64,000 nucleotides of DNA from positions 45,191,116 to 45,255,115 of the forward strand of contig NC_088301.1 of assembly GCF_032854445.1 (NCBI RefSeq), written 5' to 3'. This document shows, one piece after another, positions 49,011-61,845 of this stretch. Position numbers and translations under genes: made by a program. The stretch is from Liolophura sinensis (taxonomy: Eukaryota > Mollusca > Polyplacophora > Chitonida > Chitonidae). Every line of letters begins with the position of its first letter. Within the stretch, counting starts at the first letter, position 1. The notes under the pieces are model-generated. The model saw nothing but the letters and a program-made list of their open reading frames with translations, was not told the origin of the DNA and searched no databases.

Positions 49011-50740
49011 CTAATGCATGATCAAGATCAAGGCTGTAAAACTGCTTTATAGCCTATCGCAAACATTTTATGAGTTATTGCACACAGGATCCAATCATGC
49101 AAAAATGCATAGAACAGTTATGTGTGTCAACCACTTGGAGAAATGTCAACAGTTCCACAATTACATGCATTTGACTTTTTCTACACATTTTGTAATATCT
49201 GCATATATATATATGCTAATGACGCATTAAATAAAGGTAATAGGAATGCCTGCATTTAAGAGACACTGGGGCTGAAATTATGCAACAGCATCACACTAGT
49301 AAGTTATACAGCTAAGTTCTAATTCTAAGCTGTATTTTATTACATCAGCATACCCCGAAAGAAATTCAAAATTTTTTAGTTGATTCACCTAAATATAAAA
49401 ATCAGCTGCATTTGATTCCTAAATACAAAACCTGGGCCTATATTTTCCAAAATGTCAATTAAGAGAAGGGGAAATCTGTCAGTGGTCTAAACTGCCTGAT
49501 GAGGCAGTGCAAGGATTCACACAATGCAACATTCCATTGTGTATCACAAATATAAAAAAATATGATTGATTGAAAGTGAATTATAAGTCTAGTAAACCAA
49601 ATATGATTTTCCTTTCTACTGATAGTGTATTATAAAGTATTTGTAAATCTCAACCATCTGTACGACAAACCTGAAGTTACATAGTAGTCCTCATAATTAC
49701 ATCATCTCCTGGTTTCTAGACAACAAGGGGAGGTAACCCAGTCAAAAAGTTAGTCTTCGGCCATGTTTTTAAATACAGCGGCTTCAGTGAGTTCGTGGAC
49801 GAAGGGAAACCACATGCAGATAAAGCAGAACATTTGATTGTTCACTCATAGTCAGCTACATGTCAGCAGACATCTGGAAGTCAAAACTTTATGTCAATTA
49901 CATCTTAACTATTAGCTCAGTTTTTTTGACATTGGCAATATGTCTCTGATTTAAAAAATAAACTGCAGATGCTTAGGAAATATCATTGGACACTAATTTT
50001 TATTGGGCAATAATTTATACAAATTCAAAATCTTAAGAAAAAATTTTGATAGGCACCTTTTTCAAAATTACGTTTCGTGAAATACAATATGAAATGGAAA
50101 GAATGACGTGGACATTAGTCATTTGATTTCAAAGTAATAAATGGTCACTAAAAATGCCATAATTTTTATTTACTGCAGATTAAAGAAACGAAATGCTATA
50201 TTGCCATTATAAATGGGTAGCCTGGGGAAATTTTAATATGAAACTTATAGAGAATCATTTAAGTTATTTAAGTCATTAATGCCCTAGTTGCATATCTGCC
50301 TAGTTCCATATGATTGAAAACTGATGACACCTTCTCTTTGGCATATTATCAGCTCTATTATTCAACATGCAGTTATCTGCATGTTTATTAATATAAACAA
50401 TTGCCCATGTCCTGGACCGGAATATTCCAATATTCCATTTTGTACATCCTTGTTCAGGAGGTAAAGGAAAGTCGAATTTGAAGTTTATGCAATTACTTTT
50501 CATATTATTTGCACAATAACTGAGCCCTTTCTTTCACTTTCAGTTTAACTGCTTTTGTTTCTTCATATGAATAGCTGCTTTTTTAACAACTGATCTTTGG
50601 AGAGGGCTGCAAGACGTATCAAACTGGTAACAGTAGAGATTGCTACATGCAGATCTTGTACACACAAATGACTTGACTTGACTTGCAGATACCGCAAGTA
50701 GTGAGACTATGCAAACACATTTGTAACCCTGGAAAGTCAA
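49011..50740. other. AT-rich unique DNA, no gene seen
   Basis: AAGGGGAGGTAACC near 49727 repeats the molluscan-type word also seen near 12038. A small TGACTTGACTTGACTTGC run lies at about 50671. No exon. Confidence 0.6.
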
Positions 50741-51300
50741 GCTCCATTAACCTGTAATTGTGTGCTTCCAGTTAAACTAACAGAAGTACTATGGGTGGGT
50801 TGTTTTGTTATTTGCTATTAAGGAACCTTTGAGTGGATGTACGTGGAGTGTCTCCACATCTATCTTAATTCTCATGGCTTTATAGCCAAGAAGGTAGTCC
50901 GGGGACACAGGGTTTATGGTAATTACCTCACTTGGTGACAGACTACATGTTGAGAAACATGAGAAAGCTAGCCATATTAGTCTATGTCATGCAATGTCTC
51001 CATAAAAACAAATTTGAGACACACTAAGAACTCCAAGGCAATATTTACGAGTCTGGTAGCACTACAATCTTGCTTCCTCAGTCACATGGGAAGAGCTCTT
51101 CAATATCTATGATAACACCTTCCACACTTCCCGTGGCTCTCGTAAAAATTTGGCCGCAGGATCACAACATGGCTACTGCTGTGAGGAAGTGACCACCAGG
51201 TATTAGACTGGGTTAGCAAATGTCAGGGGTGAGAGATGACTGGCACACAGCACTGGTCATGTGACTGGTTTGTCCAAAACTTTGGCACTTGACCTCTTTA
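50741..51300. promoter_or_regulatory. Candidate conserved non-coding block
   Basis: Balanced sequence with a 6-bp hairpin, GTGGAG (50843-50848) and CTCCAC (50852-50857) around TGT, and the words TTTATAGCCAAGAAGG near 50880 (HOX-type TTTATAG) and GGTAATTACCTC near 50918 (a palindromic TAATTA homeodomain site). No coding frame. Regulatory role inferred. Confidence 0.25.
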
Positions 51301-53221
51301 ACAATAGTCAACTTTTCCCCTGTATATGAGGATGTTAATTCCCTGCAATAGTTAATGTCCAAACTGCAACTAGCACACTCCATGATGTACTCACAAAATG
51401 CAAGTTCAGTTGTATCTTTTCAAAGATAAACAATAGGAAGTTACCGTAATAATTCCTCTAAGTCCACTTATAATTACTTCCTTAACGGCGTACATACATA
51501 CACATGTGCCAAATTAAACCAAAGAGAATAAGATTTATATACGACTCTGTTTTAGCAGTTTCTGCCAGTAGTTATACATGTATATATCTATAAAGAGATA
51601 CAGGTCTACAAAATGGACAAGTGTAATGTACACTTTTGTTATATATCATATGTTGTAAATATTATTTTTACAGTGCTTCAGTATGATGATTCATTAGAAA
51701 GTTTAATAATGTTGTTTAATACAATGTATAAATATACATTTGTAAGGTGAAATGGGGCAATGTATCAATTCAAATACATAGCTCACTTTACATCAGTTTT
51801 ATCTGGGTCTTCAAATTTCATTGTTTGGAGGAATGATTTTAATTTTTAATAGCTGATCAGGGTACATTTCCTCTACCTGACCCTTGGCAAAATCAGTGTT
51901 GCACCTTGATATAATTTTGATCTGAACAAGTAAGAAAAAAAGACCTCTGGCAACACTTGCAACAGCTAACTACACTTTTTGGTCAAGCAACTGTTCTAAA
52001 CTGATCTAAGATCTAAACAGATGTCCACATCTAACTAAGATAAGGATCTCACCTGTATACCTTTTATCACATCATGGCAAACTCCTGTATCCATTTAGCG
52101 TAGGATCACAGGATTAGTGCATACTGCTCTGTTCACAGGGTGGCGTAGCTACGTGCCTCATTTATATTGCAGATAACAGTATGTGCATCAAAATATGGTG
52201 TAGAGACCATATTTTCTACTCACAATGTGAAGGTACATTGGTTGAACTATATTCCCCCAAACAATTCTGCTACACTGTACAAACATGTACTTCATGTAAT
52301 CCTGTTTGCTGACGTGGCCATCCTCTATGTTGGGCATAACCCAAACCTAATTAAAAAAAAAAATCTTGGTATCTTGGTTGGGAATTCTTTCATTTTTATC
52401 AACAATTGGGTTGGGCAATTGAGTGCTGCATGGATTGCGCCCAACAAACATATATTTCATGATAGCCCAATACACACTTTACTTGTATTCAAGATAAATA
52501 GCACTGAGACACTTAATGGAGTTTTTCAAGCATAAATTTGCGTTATAAGTTACATTTCTTATAAAGATGATATGTGACAGAGATGACCACTCACCTTGTT
52601 AATGTAACATTCACTAATCATCGAAAATGTAATTTTAGCACTTCAGGCTTGAGCCATAGCCCCAACAACCAATAGCTTAGAGGCCCAAGTCTACAGGATG
52701 CAAACACTGTGCCCTCACAGTTGTACATCAATAAATTGTAAATTGTATACTTTATCTTCAATACAAGTTTCATCAATAATACAGTGAAGAGCTTCGTTTT
52801 TTATTGTTATTTTTTGTGGATGTACATGTTTGTGTGTTTTATTATTCTTCCATCTCCAAAGTTGATGAAATTGGAACATGGAGACTTCATGCGCAACACA
52901 CCCCAAGAAGTCATATCATTCTCATATTTGACAGCACAGTACAGCATGCCTCAAGATGGATCTTGGCTTAAAGATTATCTACTACATAATTTCAATAACA
53001 TAGTCTACCATATAGCAAATCATTCAAAATATTTGTGCACTCAGCTTCAATCAAAATTGTATCTTTCAAGCACATCTACACCATTGAATTTCAAAGACTT
53101 AAAGTGGTATTTAAAAGGAGGGTTTGTATGACAAGCATCAGGGTGTCCAAAACTCCTGTTTTGTCCCTGATTGTTCCAAAACAAAATGTTTCCCTCACCT
53201 CAAAATATCCCCATTTCTTCT
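51301..53221. other. AT-rich unique DNA, no convincing gene
   Basis: Frames of 122 codons (52167-52535) and 115 codons (52784-53131) on the plus strand have no recognisable domain. The second starts with an aromatic hydrophobic run typical of T-rich DNA. Lengths are within chance for this composition. Nothing else seen. Confidence 0.55.
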
Positions 53222-53298
53222 GTCATAATCCCAGCAGTTACTGTATAAGTGAAATATTCTTGAGTGCGGCATAAACACCAATCAAATAAATAAATAAA
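53222..53298 (+). mobile_element. SINE tail, 5'-truncated
   Basis: GTATAAGTGAAATATTCTTG (about 53243), then AGTGCGGCATAAACACCAATC, then AAATAAATAAATAAA, is the 3' end of the same family as the element at 5.3 kb, here on the plus strand. The tRNA-like head and body are missing, so it is a 5'-truncated SINE or the 3' end of the partner LINE. Confidence 0.8.
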
Positions 53299-55640
53299 CT
53301 CTTGCACATAATTACAACCCATTAGTGCATTAATATTGTCCACAAAAATGGGGAGGTATTTTCTAAAGTAACCAATGAAACACTCACAATAAGAAACAAT
53401 CACACAGAGTACCCAAAGAAACGCATGTGGAACAAAAATAAATGATGTATCAGTGAAAGAAAATGACTGTGATTTATACAAAGTACTCCCAAGATGGTGG
53501 TACCAAGCATTTTGACAACATCTTTGTAATTCATATGATACTTGCATCTGATCCAGTGAAGTGATCCAATGACCTTAAACTCTGAAAGAGGTCTGGCAGA
53601 AAATGTATCTTAGAGATGATATCTCAATGAAAGCCAAATGAAGAAAGGATTAATTCTATTTTAGAATGTTCTGGATTTAAGACAAAAAATAACACTGAGT
53701 TTAGCTGGGAAATTACTGCCCCTTGCAAAGTATCTGACAGACTTCTGGACATAGAGTGGGAGGTAAGTCTATAGGAGACAAACACCAAATTCACCGTCCA
53801 CTGAATGAAAGCCAACAGCCATTTCCCACTCAACCAAAAACGACCGAGCACAGAAATTATATGCTCATAGGTATACAACCATGTGAAGGCAAGTGAACCA
53901 TCTCACACCAGTGCATGCATCCTGAGGGTAGGATGATCTTTCTACATATTTCAGTATAGCTTTAAGCAAACCATGTCATTAGATATCCTGCATGTACCTG
54001 CATGTATGTCATATGGCACTAAAAGGCATCAAGCAAAACAAGGGAGCCGTTCAGTACAAAGAGGCCCTCCTTGTCATGAAGTCTGAACCACTGACGCTCA
54101 TGAAATAAAGCAATATACTGGGTGCTTTTATATGCAAAACTGAGACAAACAAATGCACACAGTACTAAATAAGGGCATAAAATATAAACATATGCTCACA
54201 CAAATGCACTAGGAGAATCTTAGGGACAAACTATAGCCCTAAGACCTCTCAGTCCAAAAAGATAAATGCTTGAAGGGGTATGGGTACTCCTTGTGGATAT
54301 ATAAAAGAGAAGGTGTAAATAGCGCTGATCAAACAACATTACTCCTTCAGTCAGTATCTTTCACATCACCCTTGTAGTTTTTCTGGCATTAAAAATCCTC
54401 ATTTTCATTGCATGCCTTGCCTTGAGAACTTTGCTTGTTACAAGAATAACTGGAGGCCAGTTTTGTCAGTAAACAGGATTGAAATGCCTTGTGTTTTTTA
54501 GTATTGCTTGTTAAACAGCTCAAACACCTGGAGTCCATCTCATTATTTTGAAACTGTGGACTTTTTCATGCCAGAAAAATGGGTGAGATATGGTACTAGG
54601 GCATAACAAATTATAAAAGGGCCAGAAGAAAACCAGGCCACTAGATTAGAGTAAGCAGCTGTGAAATGCTAGGTGTGGGCAAGACTTCTCATACTGGCAC
54701 AGCCTGGCCTCTCTGGTAGTGAGTAATCAAAATATTGATTCTGTCCAATACCTCAGGAATAGAATACAGTTAGCTAGTACTCCATTTAAAGCTGTACACT
54801 TGTGCATTTGACCCCAGATTTTTTTCTTGAATCCAGCTGCATAGTTTTTCTAAAATGACATTGCGGTAATGTGCATGCAGCCAGTTAAAAGAGTAAAGGT
54901 ATGCCTGGATATGTGTATATAGCCAGTAGACAACCAAAATCACCATTTAACATGCCGGTCAACACTGCAAGTTGTAATCTGGTAAATCTGCTTTTCCCTC
55001 CAGCTTAGTGCATTGCATTCCTGAACATATTTAGGTATGCTGTCAAAAACAAATGCTTGCTTCATATAATCTTAAAAAATTCCCAAACATTCATCACTGT
55101 AATTTTACAGTGTATATCATCAAAATATATCAACATAAGATCATTGCACATTTTGAATGAAAAAAAAAATAAGGCAAATATAAAGCATCAGCATCGCATT
55201 GTTATATGTGTGAGAAATTTCATATGTACAACAATTATGAGCAACAATGCTTAAAATAAAAAAATCACACCTGTGCTCAAAGCTAAACTATTCTATACTG
55301 CTAATAATATAAGTCTGCTAACTGCATTACCTGAGATTGATATTTTTGAAATAAAGTGTCTCATAAATACTGATACAGACTTACAAGATACATGCAATTA
55401 TTTATGGTCATTGATATCTAAATAAATGGTTAATGAGGTGTAAATGGTATTTTGGAATGTCTCTTGTGACTACAGCCCTTATAACCCTATTCATGTAGGC
55501 CTAACAGACTGACCATACATTTCCAATTACTGTAAATAGACATATATACATGGAAATAAACGAGGCACCAGAGTGTTGATTACAATACTTTTTCCCCACA
55601 AGTGATAATTATCTGGTATATTGCCTTGGCTAATTGTTAC
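53299..55640. other. AT-rich unique DNA, no gene seen
   Basis: No repeat array, exon or RNA gene. Minus frames at 53200-53547 and 53624-53878 are featureless. Confidence 0.6.
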
Positions 55641-56173
55641 CAATACACAAGTCAAAAAGCACATCAGTCATGAATGAGACAGCCGAGTAGAGGCACAACG
55701 CTAAATCAGATTACCTGTCTCATCAGTTGCCATTTGATTGATAGGGGACTACGTCTGATAGTACGTCTGGCTGGTCAGCCGATGGCCTCTCCAAGAGCGA
55801 CTCCACATAAAAAAACCTGTCTGGGGCTTATCATCAGATATACCCAGTGGTAGTCACCGCACCACTTATCGAACGCAAGCCACCCTGGCTTCATCAGCAT
55901 GCACGCACTCCATGACCACAATCATATTCAACCACAATAACTATAAAACGATGGTACTCTAGATACAAGATAGATCTTGTACGAGCAGTGACCTACAGGA
56001 ATTCGCTACTACAAATTGTAGTTTTGTGATCAGCATAACGTGGATTTATCAGTCAATATCACCTGAGCGTTCAGAGAGTAAGCTTCCATCAAGAAAAGAG
56101 ATCACCAATACATACAAGCATATCACAACATCAAAACAACTGATACCTACCTTAAAGAGGAGACAAGATCAGA
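55641..56173. promoter_or_regulatory. Candidate conserved non-coding block
   Basis: Balanced, CpG-containing stretch with TTTGATTGATAGG near 55734 (PBX/MEIS-like), GGTCAGCCGATGG near 55774, TTATCATCAGATATACC near 55829 (GATA-like) and ACTTATCGAACGC near 55864. It ends next to the candidate exon at 56174, so it might include a promoter or 5' UTR. That link is speculative. Confidence 0.3.
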
Positions 56174-56410
56174 ATGATGGCCGCAGACTGCAGAGTTGTG
56201 GCGTATATTTTTTTTTTTTTCTTTTACCTTTCGTCTTTACGCTATGTCTTTGCCTCTGGTTATGAAAGTGAAACCAAGCAGATAGAATGTGAGATTTCTA
56301 GGCCAGTCTTGGGCTATGGCCACTGTAGGGATGATAATTCCCTCAGCACTGAGAGCCTGAGGATTGATGCTTATTCTAATAGCTTCCGAATTGATCAATT
56401 GATCAGTTAG
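56174..56410 (+). other. Weak candidate first coding exon (signal-peptide-like ORF)
   Basis: An ATGATGG start (56174 and 56177; the second has A at -3 and G at +4) opens a 78-codon frame. The protein begins MMAADCRVVAYI, then five F, then YLSSLRYVFASGY, which resembles a secretory signal peptide with a possible cleavage after FAS. A polar, cysteine-containing part follows (ECEISRPVLGYGHC). A possible splice donor, CACT/GTAGGG, lies at 56325; otherwise the frame stops at 56410. The F run comes from a T13 homopolymer, which argues for chance. No family recognised and no partner exon found. Confidence 0.13.
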
Positions 56411-56690
56411 TAACAGCAGGTTGTCAAATTCGTCTCCTCATCCATGCGCTGTGGAAATCCTCTGACAGACACCACTCTACAGGGAAGCTCAATCAGCTTC
56501 AAGCCAAAAAAAAAAAATAAAAAAAAGATAAACAAATACTTAATGTTTCTTGCACATATATTCGGTACAAGATATATCATCTACAGGCTTTCTCAGCGGG
56601 AACATTTAAGACACATATGTTTCCAGGAAAAAAGTTTTCTGCAAACTCCCACTAATTTCCCAAAGAAAATTATCTGATCTAGATTTCCTT
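56411..56690. other. Unique DNA with interrupted A runs
   Basis: A12 and A8 runs at about 56503-56526 separated by T. No gene. Confidence 0.6.
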
Positions 56691-57200
56691 TGTGTAGGAA
56701 GGCGAGATGATCAAACTCTGTGATGCGAACAACAGATTGCAGAGAGACTGTTCGAATGCTGAAGATGGCAATAGCTAGCCTTGGATAACCCTGTGTCTGT
56801 CATACCTCAAAGTGATGCACACTATGAGGCGATCTTCACTGATGTCCGTAGATCGTTCTTGCTCCGTGATTGAGTTCCACTCTAATCACTGCAGACACTT
56901 AATTATGGTCTGGAATTGTTATCATCGTAACCCGGTCGCATTCCAGAACGTAGTTTTCTAGCAGCACGCTACGAAGCACTGATTGGTGGGATAATGATGG
57001 CTGACAATTTTCACAGCTGTCTCCCTGGTGGACTTTATTCCTCCCTTGATTCACACGGCTCACCAATGTGATCCTCATGACTATAGATCGCTGAGGGAGA
57101 CTGACAGCTTCCAGCTTCCTTCTTGTGCTATAACTGTCAACGTTGGTATACAATGACAAGTGCCCTGGTATGCTTGTACCATACAAAGACTGCCTTAACA
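56691..57200. promoter_or_regulatory. Candidate conserved non-coding block
   Basis: Balanced, CpG-containing island with sharp AT-rich edges. Words include GATTGAGTTCC near 56869, ACTTAATTATGG near 56897, ACTGATTGGTGGG near 56978 (inverted CCAAT), TTCACAGCTGTCTCCC near 57010 (E-box) and TAGATCGCTGAGGG near 57083. The 95-codon minus frame (56899-57186) has no known features. Confidence 0.32.
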
Positions 57201-58629
57201 GTAATTTATGGAACGTTACTAATCAATAATACAGAAATGACACAAATCTTTCTTCACCACCTGTTACGGTAAGCTTATTTACATACGAAACATTACATAA
57301 AACCTGCAACATTACTAGATATCTTTACATGCCCTGTATCACATATATACAAATGTATGCATACAGCTATAATCTAAGCCTAGATCAAATACACATTGGT
57401 TATCACTATCACGGCAGTGGTAATCATTGGTCAGTGGAAAACATAGGGTTTGTTCAAAGCATTCAAACTTCTGGGCTCAAAACTTATACACTTGACAAAT
57501 ACTAAATGACAAGTACTGACAGAAAATCTTGATACCTCAAAAAGGTGAACAAATTCAACTGCCAGTGCCTGCTGTTTCATGTAATTAGCGTTAGTGCCAT
57601 ACTGACAACAGCCAAGTCAATTTTGCATGTAGTACCTCTCTCCATCACAGATACAAATAATCTGAACAAATTAGCTTTAAAAGCCTATGTGGTCTTATCC
57701 TTTTCTGAGCACCTGACAGAAGTGTCACTAAAATAAACCTATATGTCCAAGTAAAAATTTGTTCACATCCTTCACAACTAATGTTCATGTATGTGTTCAT
57801 ACCATTTCTGTTAAAACACGCTTCTGCACAGAAACCATATGGAGTATTTTTGCATGATAGTGTGCAAATCATAGTTTGCAAGCTTACTTCTTTTTTTATA
57901 TTTACCAATTAATATTTCAATCAATCATGACAGGTCAAAATAAAGGTCAAAATATTGTATTTTACTAAACATTGTGTTAAAGATTTGAAAAAAAAAACAC
58001 ATCTCATCTCCAAATTCACCTACTTCTTGATGCACAGAGCAACCTCCCTTGTCAACATGAATCTCTGCTTACCTGTTTCCCTCAGGGAATTATATCATTC
58101 GAAGTCAAATATGAACTCTCGTTGGGGAAAACATCTCTCTGAGTTTTTTTACGCATTGTTAGCTGTAATCCTGTCTGCATGTTCAACTCATCAATGAATT
58201 AAAACTGTATAAGATACATCAGTTAGTTCTGAAGATAACATCTCAATGGTAAATGCTGGACGCAGATGAACAAGCCCAAAATAATAAACGTACATTTAAG
58301 TTGGCAGAGGGGTAAAAATCAAATAAATCAGGGAAGCCTAGCTTGTACATTTTTTTGTTACTTCCATCTTTGTACTATTCAAATCGTTTAAAATTAAAGA
58401 TGAGTTTAACTAGTCTCCAGTTGTCCTTTTTCTCAATCAACATCAGTCTTCAGATATCCACAAAAAAATAAAACTTTTCAAATTTAAAAAATGCAAAAAT
58501 ACAACTGAAATATGTTTAATATTATATGTTCAGCATTCTGTCTGCATGGCAGAATGTTCAGACACAGGAGTCTTCAAGTGTCCAAGTGTCAGTAAGGCAA
58601 AAGTTAATTCATGAAGACACAATCATTCA
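57201..58629. other. AT-rich unique DNA, no gene seen
   Basis: Short opposed frames and no repeat until the array that begins at about 58630. Confidence 0.6.
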
Positions 58630-59577
58630 TCTTCAAGACACGAGGATCAATGTGTAAGACAAACGTATGATTTCCAATAAACTTAATGTCCAGTCTCAAA
58701 GATGCAAGACTTGGTCCCGATTAGACACAAGGTTCAATCTGTAAAATACAAGGTTCAATCTTCACGATAACCAGTTCATTCTCCAAGATACAAGGATCAG
58801 TCTCCATTTAGGCACAAGGATTGGTCTCCAAGACACAGGTTTTGGTCTGCAAGTTACCAATTTTGGTCTTGTCTCCATTTCGACACATGGTCTGGTCTTC
58901 AAGACACAAGGTTCGGTCTATTCAGACACAAGGTTCGGTCTCCATTTAGACACAAGGTCTGGTCTCCAAGACACAAGGTTTGGTCTCCAAGACACCAGGT
59001 TTGGTCTTCAAGACACCAGGTTTGGTCTCCAAGACACAAGGTTTGGTCTCCAAGATACAAAGTTTGGTATAATTGTCTCCACTTAGACACATGGTCTGGT
59101 CCTCAAGACACAAGATTTGGTTTCCATTTTATAGACACAAGGTTTGGTCTCCAAGATACAAGGTTTGATCTCCAAGTTACAAATTTTGTTATCTAAGACA
59201 CAAGATCTGGTCTCCATTTAGACACAAGATTTGATTTCCATTTAGACCCATGGTCCAATCTCCAAGACAAGATTTGGTCCCGAAGATACAAAGTTTGGTC
59301 TCTAAGTTACATATTTTGGTCTCCATTTAGACACACGATCTAGTCACCAAGACACAAGATTTAGTTTCCATGTAGACACATGCTCTTGTATCCAAGACAC
59401 AAGGTTCGATCTCCATTTAGACACAAAGTTCAGTTTCAAAGACACAATGTTTGGTGTCCATTTAAGACACAAGGTATGATCTCCAAGGCAAATGGTCAGG
59501 TCTCCAAGTCAAACAGTTCAGACTCCAAGACACAAATTTAGATCTCATAGAAACAACATGAAGTTTCCAAGAAACAT
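58630..59577 (+). repeat. 21-bp-based minisatellite, about 40 diverged units
   Basis: Core unit AGACACAAGGTTTGGTCTCC plus A (21 bp), with longer 24-26-bp variants carrying ATTT before AGACAC. The centre (58890-59070) is the most regular, with consecutive 21-bp units. Both ends fade into diverged copies, including CTTCAAGACACGAGG at 58631 and TTTCCAAGAAACATG at 59561. In the regular part 21 bp equals seven codons, so the minus strand reads as a heptapeptide repeat (CLGDQTL). The longer units break that frame, so coding is unlikely. Confidence 0.95.
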
Positions 59578-60100
59578 GCTGTGAAATTAAGTGGGTAAAG
59601 AAAGCAAACCAGATAGAGTGAATTATTAATAAAGTATGTAAGATGAAATAGACATTTCTACTTTGATAAAATGTAAGAAAAAAAAGTAAACACAGTATTC
59701 ATGTAAATACAAAATCAGGAACAAATTTTGCAATCTATAGAGGCCATTTACATTTTTTTAACAAACACACCTGAAGGTATTTCAGTTTTTAAAGTTTACA
59801 CTTTGCATTTTGGTGTTGACCATGTAACATAGTGCCCTGTATAGACAGATCGAGACAAACAAATCTCTCCCTCAGGATTTTTGTTCATATAACATTTTCA
59901 TCGTCTATCCATAGAGAAAAGAAGGGGAATAAATGTTTACTATGCAATAAACGAAGGATGCACAGGACAGCAAGAAAACAGACTAGGCTATTTGAACAAA
60001 CCTGGATGAACACCAAATCTCCATACTGAACAACGTTTATAAAATTCCACTTAAGTACAGCCAATTGATCGTCACAAGGATTTCCCCTCATGAGTAAACA
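59578..60100. other. AT-rich unique DNA, no gene seen
   Basis: Nothing supported beyond short frames. Confidence 0.65.
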
Positions 60101-60420
60101 GTCATTTGAATTTCTAAATCTTTACCAGCAAGATTTGTCTCCGTGGACAAAAGTCTGCTGCTGGTGTGTACACACATGTATATGAGCTATCCTCCACCAT
60201 TCCATTAGATAGCTAATAGACCGATTCAGACGGTTTCCGCTTTCCCTGAAATCAAGACGTTCAATGAAACAACCATCCATCCTTCCAACCGCATTAAATA
60301 CAATGGAATCCAGTTACTTTACATGAAATACAGTTTAGGGATTCATTTGGTAAATGTATCAGCTTTCATACACGAAGGGGCCCATTGAGATCAGGCTGCC
60401 TGTAAGTTTACCTCACCTAA
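60101..60420. promoter_or_regulatory. Weak balanced-composition block
   Basis: GTCTCCGTGGACAAAAGTC near 60138 (SOX/TCF-like ACAAAAG), TTCAGACGGTTTCCGC near 60225 and GGGGCCCATTGAG near 60377. No coding frame. Low-confidence inference. Confidence 0.15.
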
Positions 60421-61845
60421 GTCAGGGATGTTTTGAAAATCAACAAGATGAAGTCTGGTTTTATTTTGAGTAAATCAATCAAAACGGATCCTACTAAAAA
60501 CTTATTTTCAACAAAGTCCTATGTCACAATGTCCTTAAACTAACTGGTTTATACTTGGTTCAGACATAAAGCCTGGCAGATACTGCCTTACCCTTTTAGC
60601 ATCACACCATGCACATGGATTTTACAACTTGTAAATAAAAGAGGAGTGGATGCCCACCGCTTTAATCAAAATGAAATCAAAAGACTTTTAGAACTCAGTG
60701 TCTGTGAATGGACAGCTACGAAGTCTTCAGTATTCAAAGCACATTATCCAAGACAATAAAACATGTGAGATTTTTCATTGCCTTCACAACTAAGTCATGG
60801 TCTATCGCCTTCACGCCATTCTTAGTATTGCATACCTCTGTTAATGTCCATTATCCACCTCATCAAAAACCACAGAGTAAGTGTTATAGCAAGTTTACGA
60901 GGCAATTAAATTTGTAACAGGGCTACAAATTACAGCTGAGCTCACGCAGACAATAATAACTGTTAAAGGAGTGATTTTCTTAAATCAAACTTCATTAACA
61001 ACACACACTGAATAGATTTTCAGATGATGAATTTCTACACGAAAACCTGATTGCCGTCATTCTAAAAGTCGTGCATCATTAAATACTGAACAATACAAAA
61101 AAATCCATCAGTTGTGTATCTGCCTCCAGATGCCAATAATAAATAAGTGAGAGTATATTTCTTTCATTTAAGTCTGAAAGAAACTGACAAATATTAAAAT
61201 GTGATGAAAAACAGAAGAATTTTACAACAAATATAGTCAGAACATTATTCACAACAATTTAAAATAGTGGCCAAGCTATAAAGTGTATCACAGTACCTGT
61301 ATACAAACTGCCAAACATGTAGTTGTACATGTAGATGATAATTTAAAACTTAAAATTATATTTAAGTTATACCTGTGATCCCATTCATTTATGCTTGCTT
61401 GTAATCTTGTTGAAGAATAAATTAAAGAATTTTCAACATACTGTGTGGACAAGTCATGTAGAGCAGAGCCAAGGAATTTTCCAAATAAGACAACTCGAGC
61501 AGTTTCAAGGAAACCCAAAGGGATGATACAGTGGGTGAATGCATAAGCAGAGAAACAGTAGAAAATAGAGAGCACTGAAGAGTGAAGGTCGAATACCACA
61601 AATACTAGAAACAATAACAAAATTTCATTTCCACCTTTCACACAAGATTTATTACTAGTAATTTGATAATATGATGATTTTGCGTATTTGAACATTTTAA
61701 TGTTGAATGCTTTTGCTGTAGGCCTTCCCAGGCTTTTACAAAGCGAGACATCACAGAAGATGTCTTGTATGATTTTGTGTCTTGTTGCATAATGTAGGAA
61801 TGTTAAAGTTGACTAAACCTGCCATCTTTCTAATCTCTGAGACTG
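60421..61845. other. AT-rich unique DNA with the longest open frame
   Basis: The longest frame in the window (135 codons, minus strand, 61288-61695) lies here. It is hydrophobic and rich in L, F, S and Y, with no recognisable domain. It ends near the SINE. A frame of this length is expected about once by chance in this much AT-rich DNA. Confidence 0.6.

Noticed and set aside
52784-53131. 115-codon frame with an aromatic hydrophobic N-terminus
   Set aside because: The hydrophobic run comes from T-rich DNA. No known family and no start-context or splice support.
58899-59090. Heptad-repeat protein on the minus strand
   Set aside because: It follows from the 21-bp unit. Units of 24-26 bp on both sides break the frame, and there is no promoter or splice evidence. 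Kept only as a finding to test.
61288-61695. Longest open frame (135 codons, minus strand)
   Set aside because: Hydrophobic, AT-driven composition and no domain. With a stop about every 14 codons, roughly one frame of this length is expected by chance in the window.
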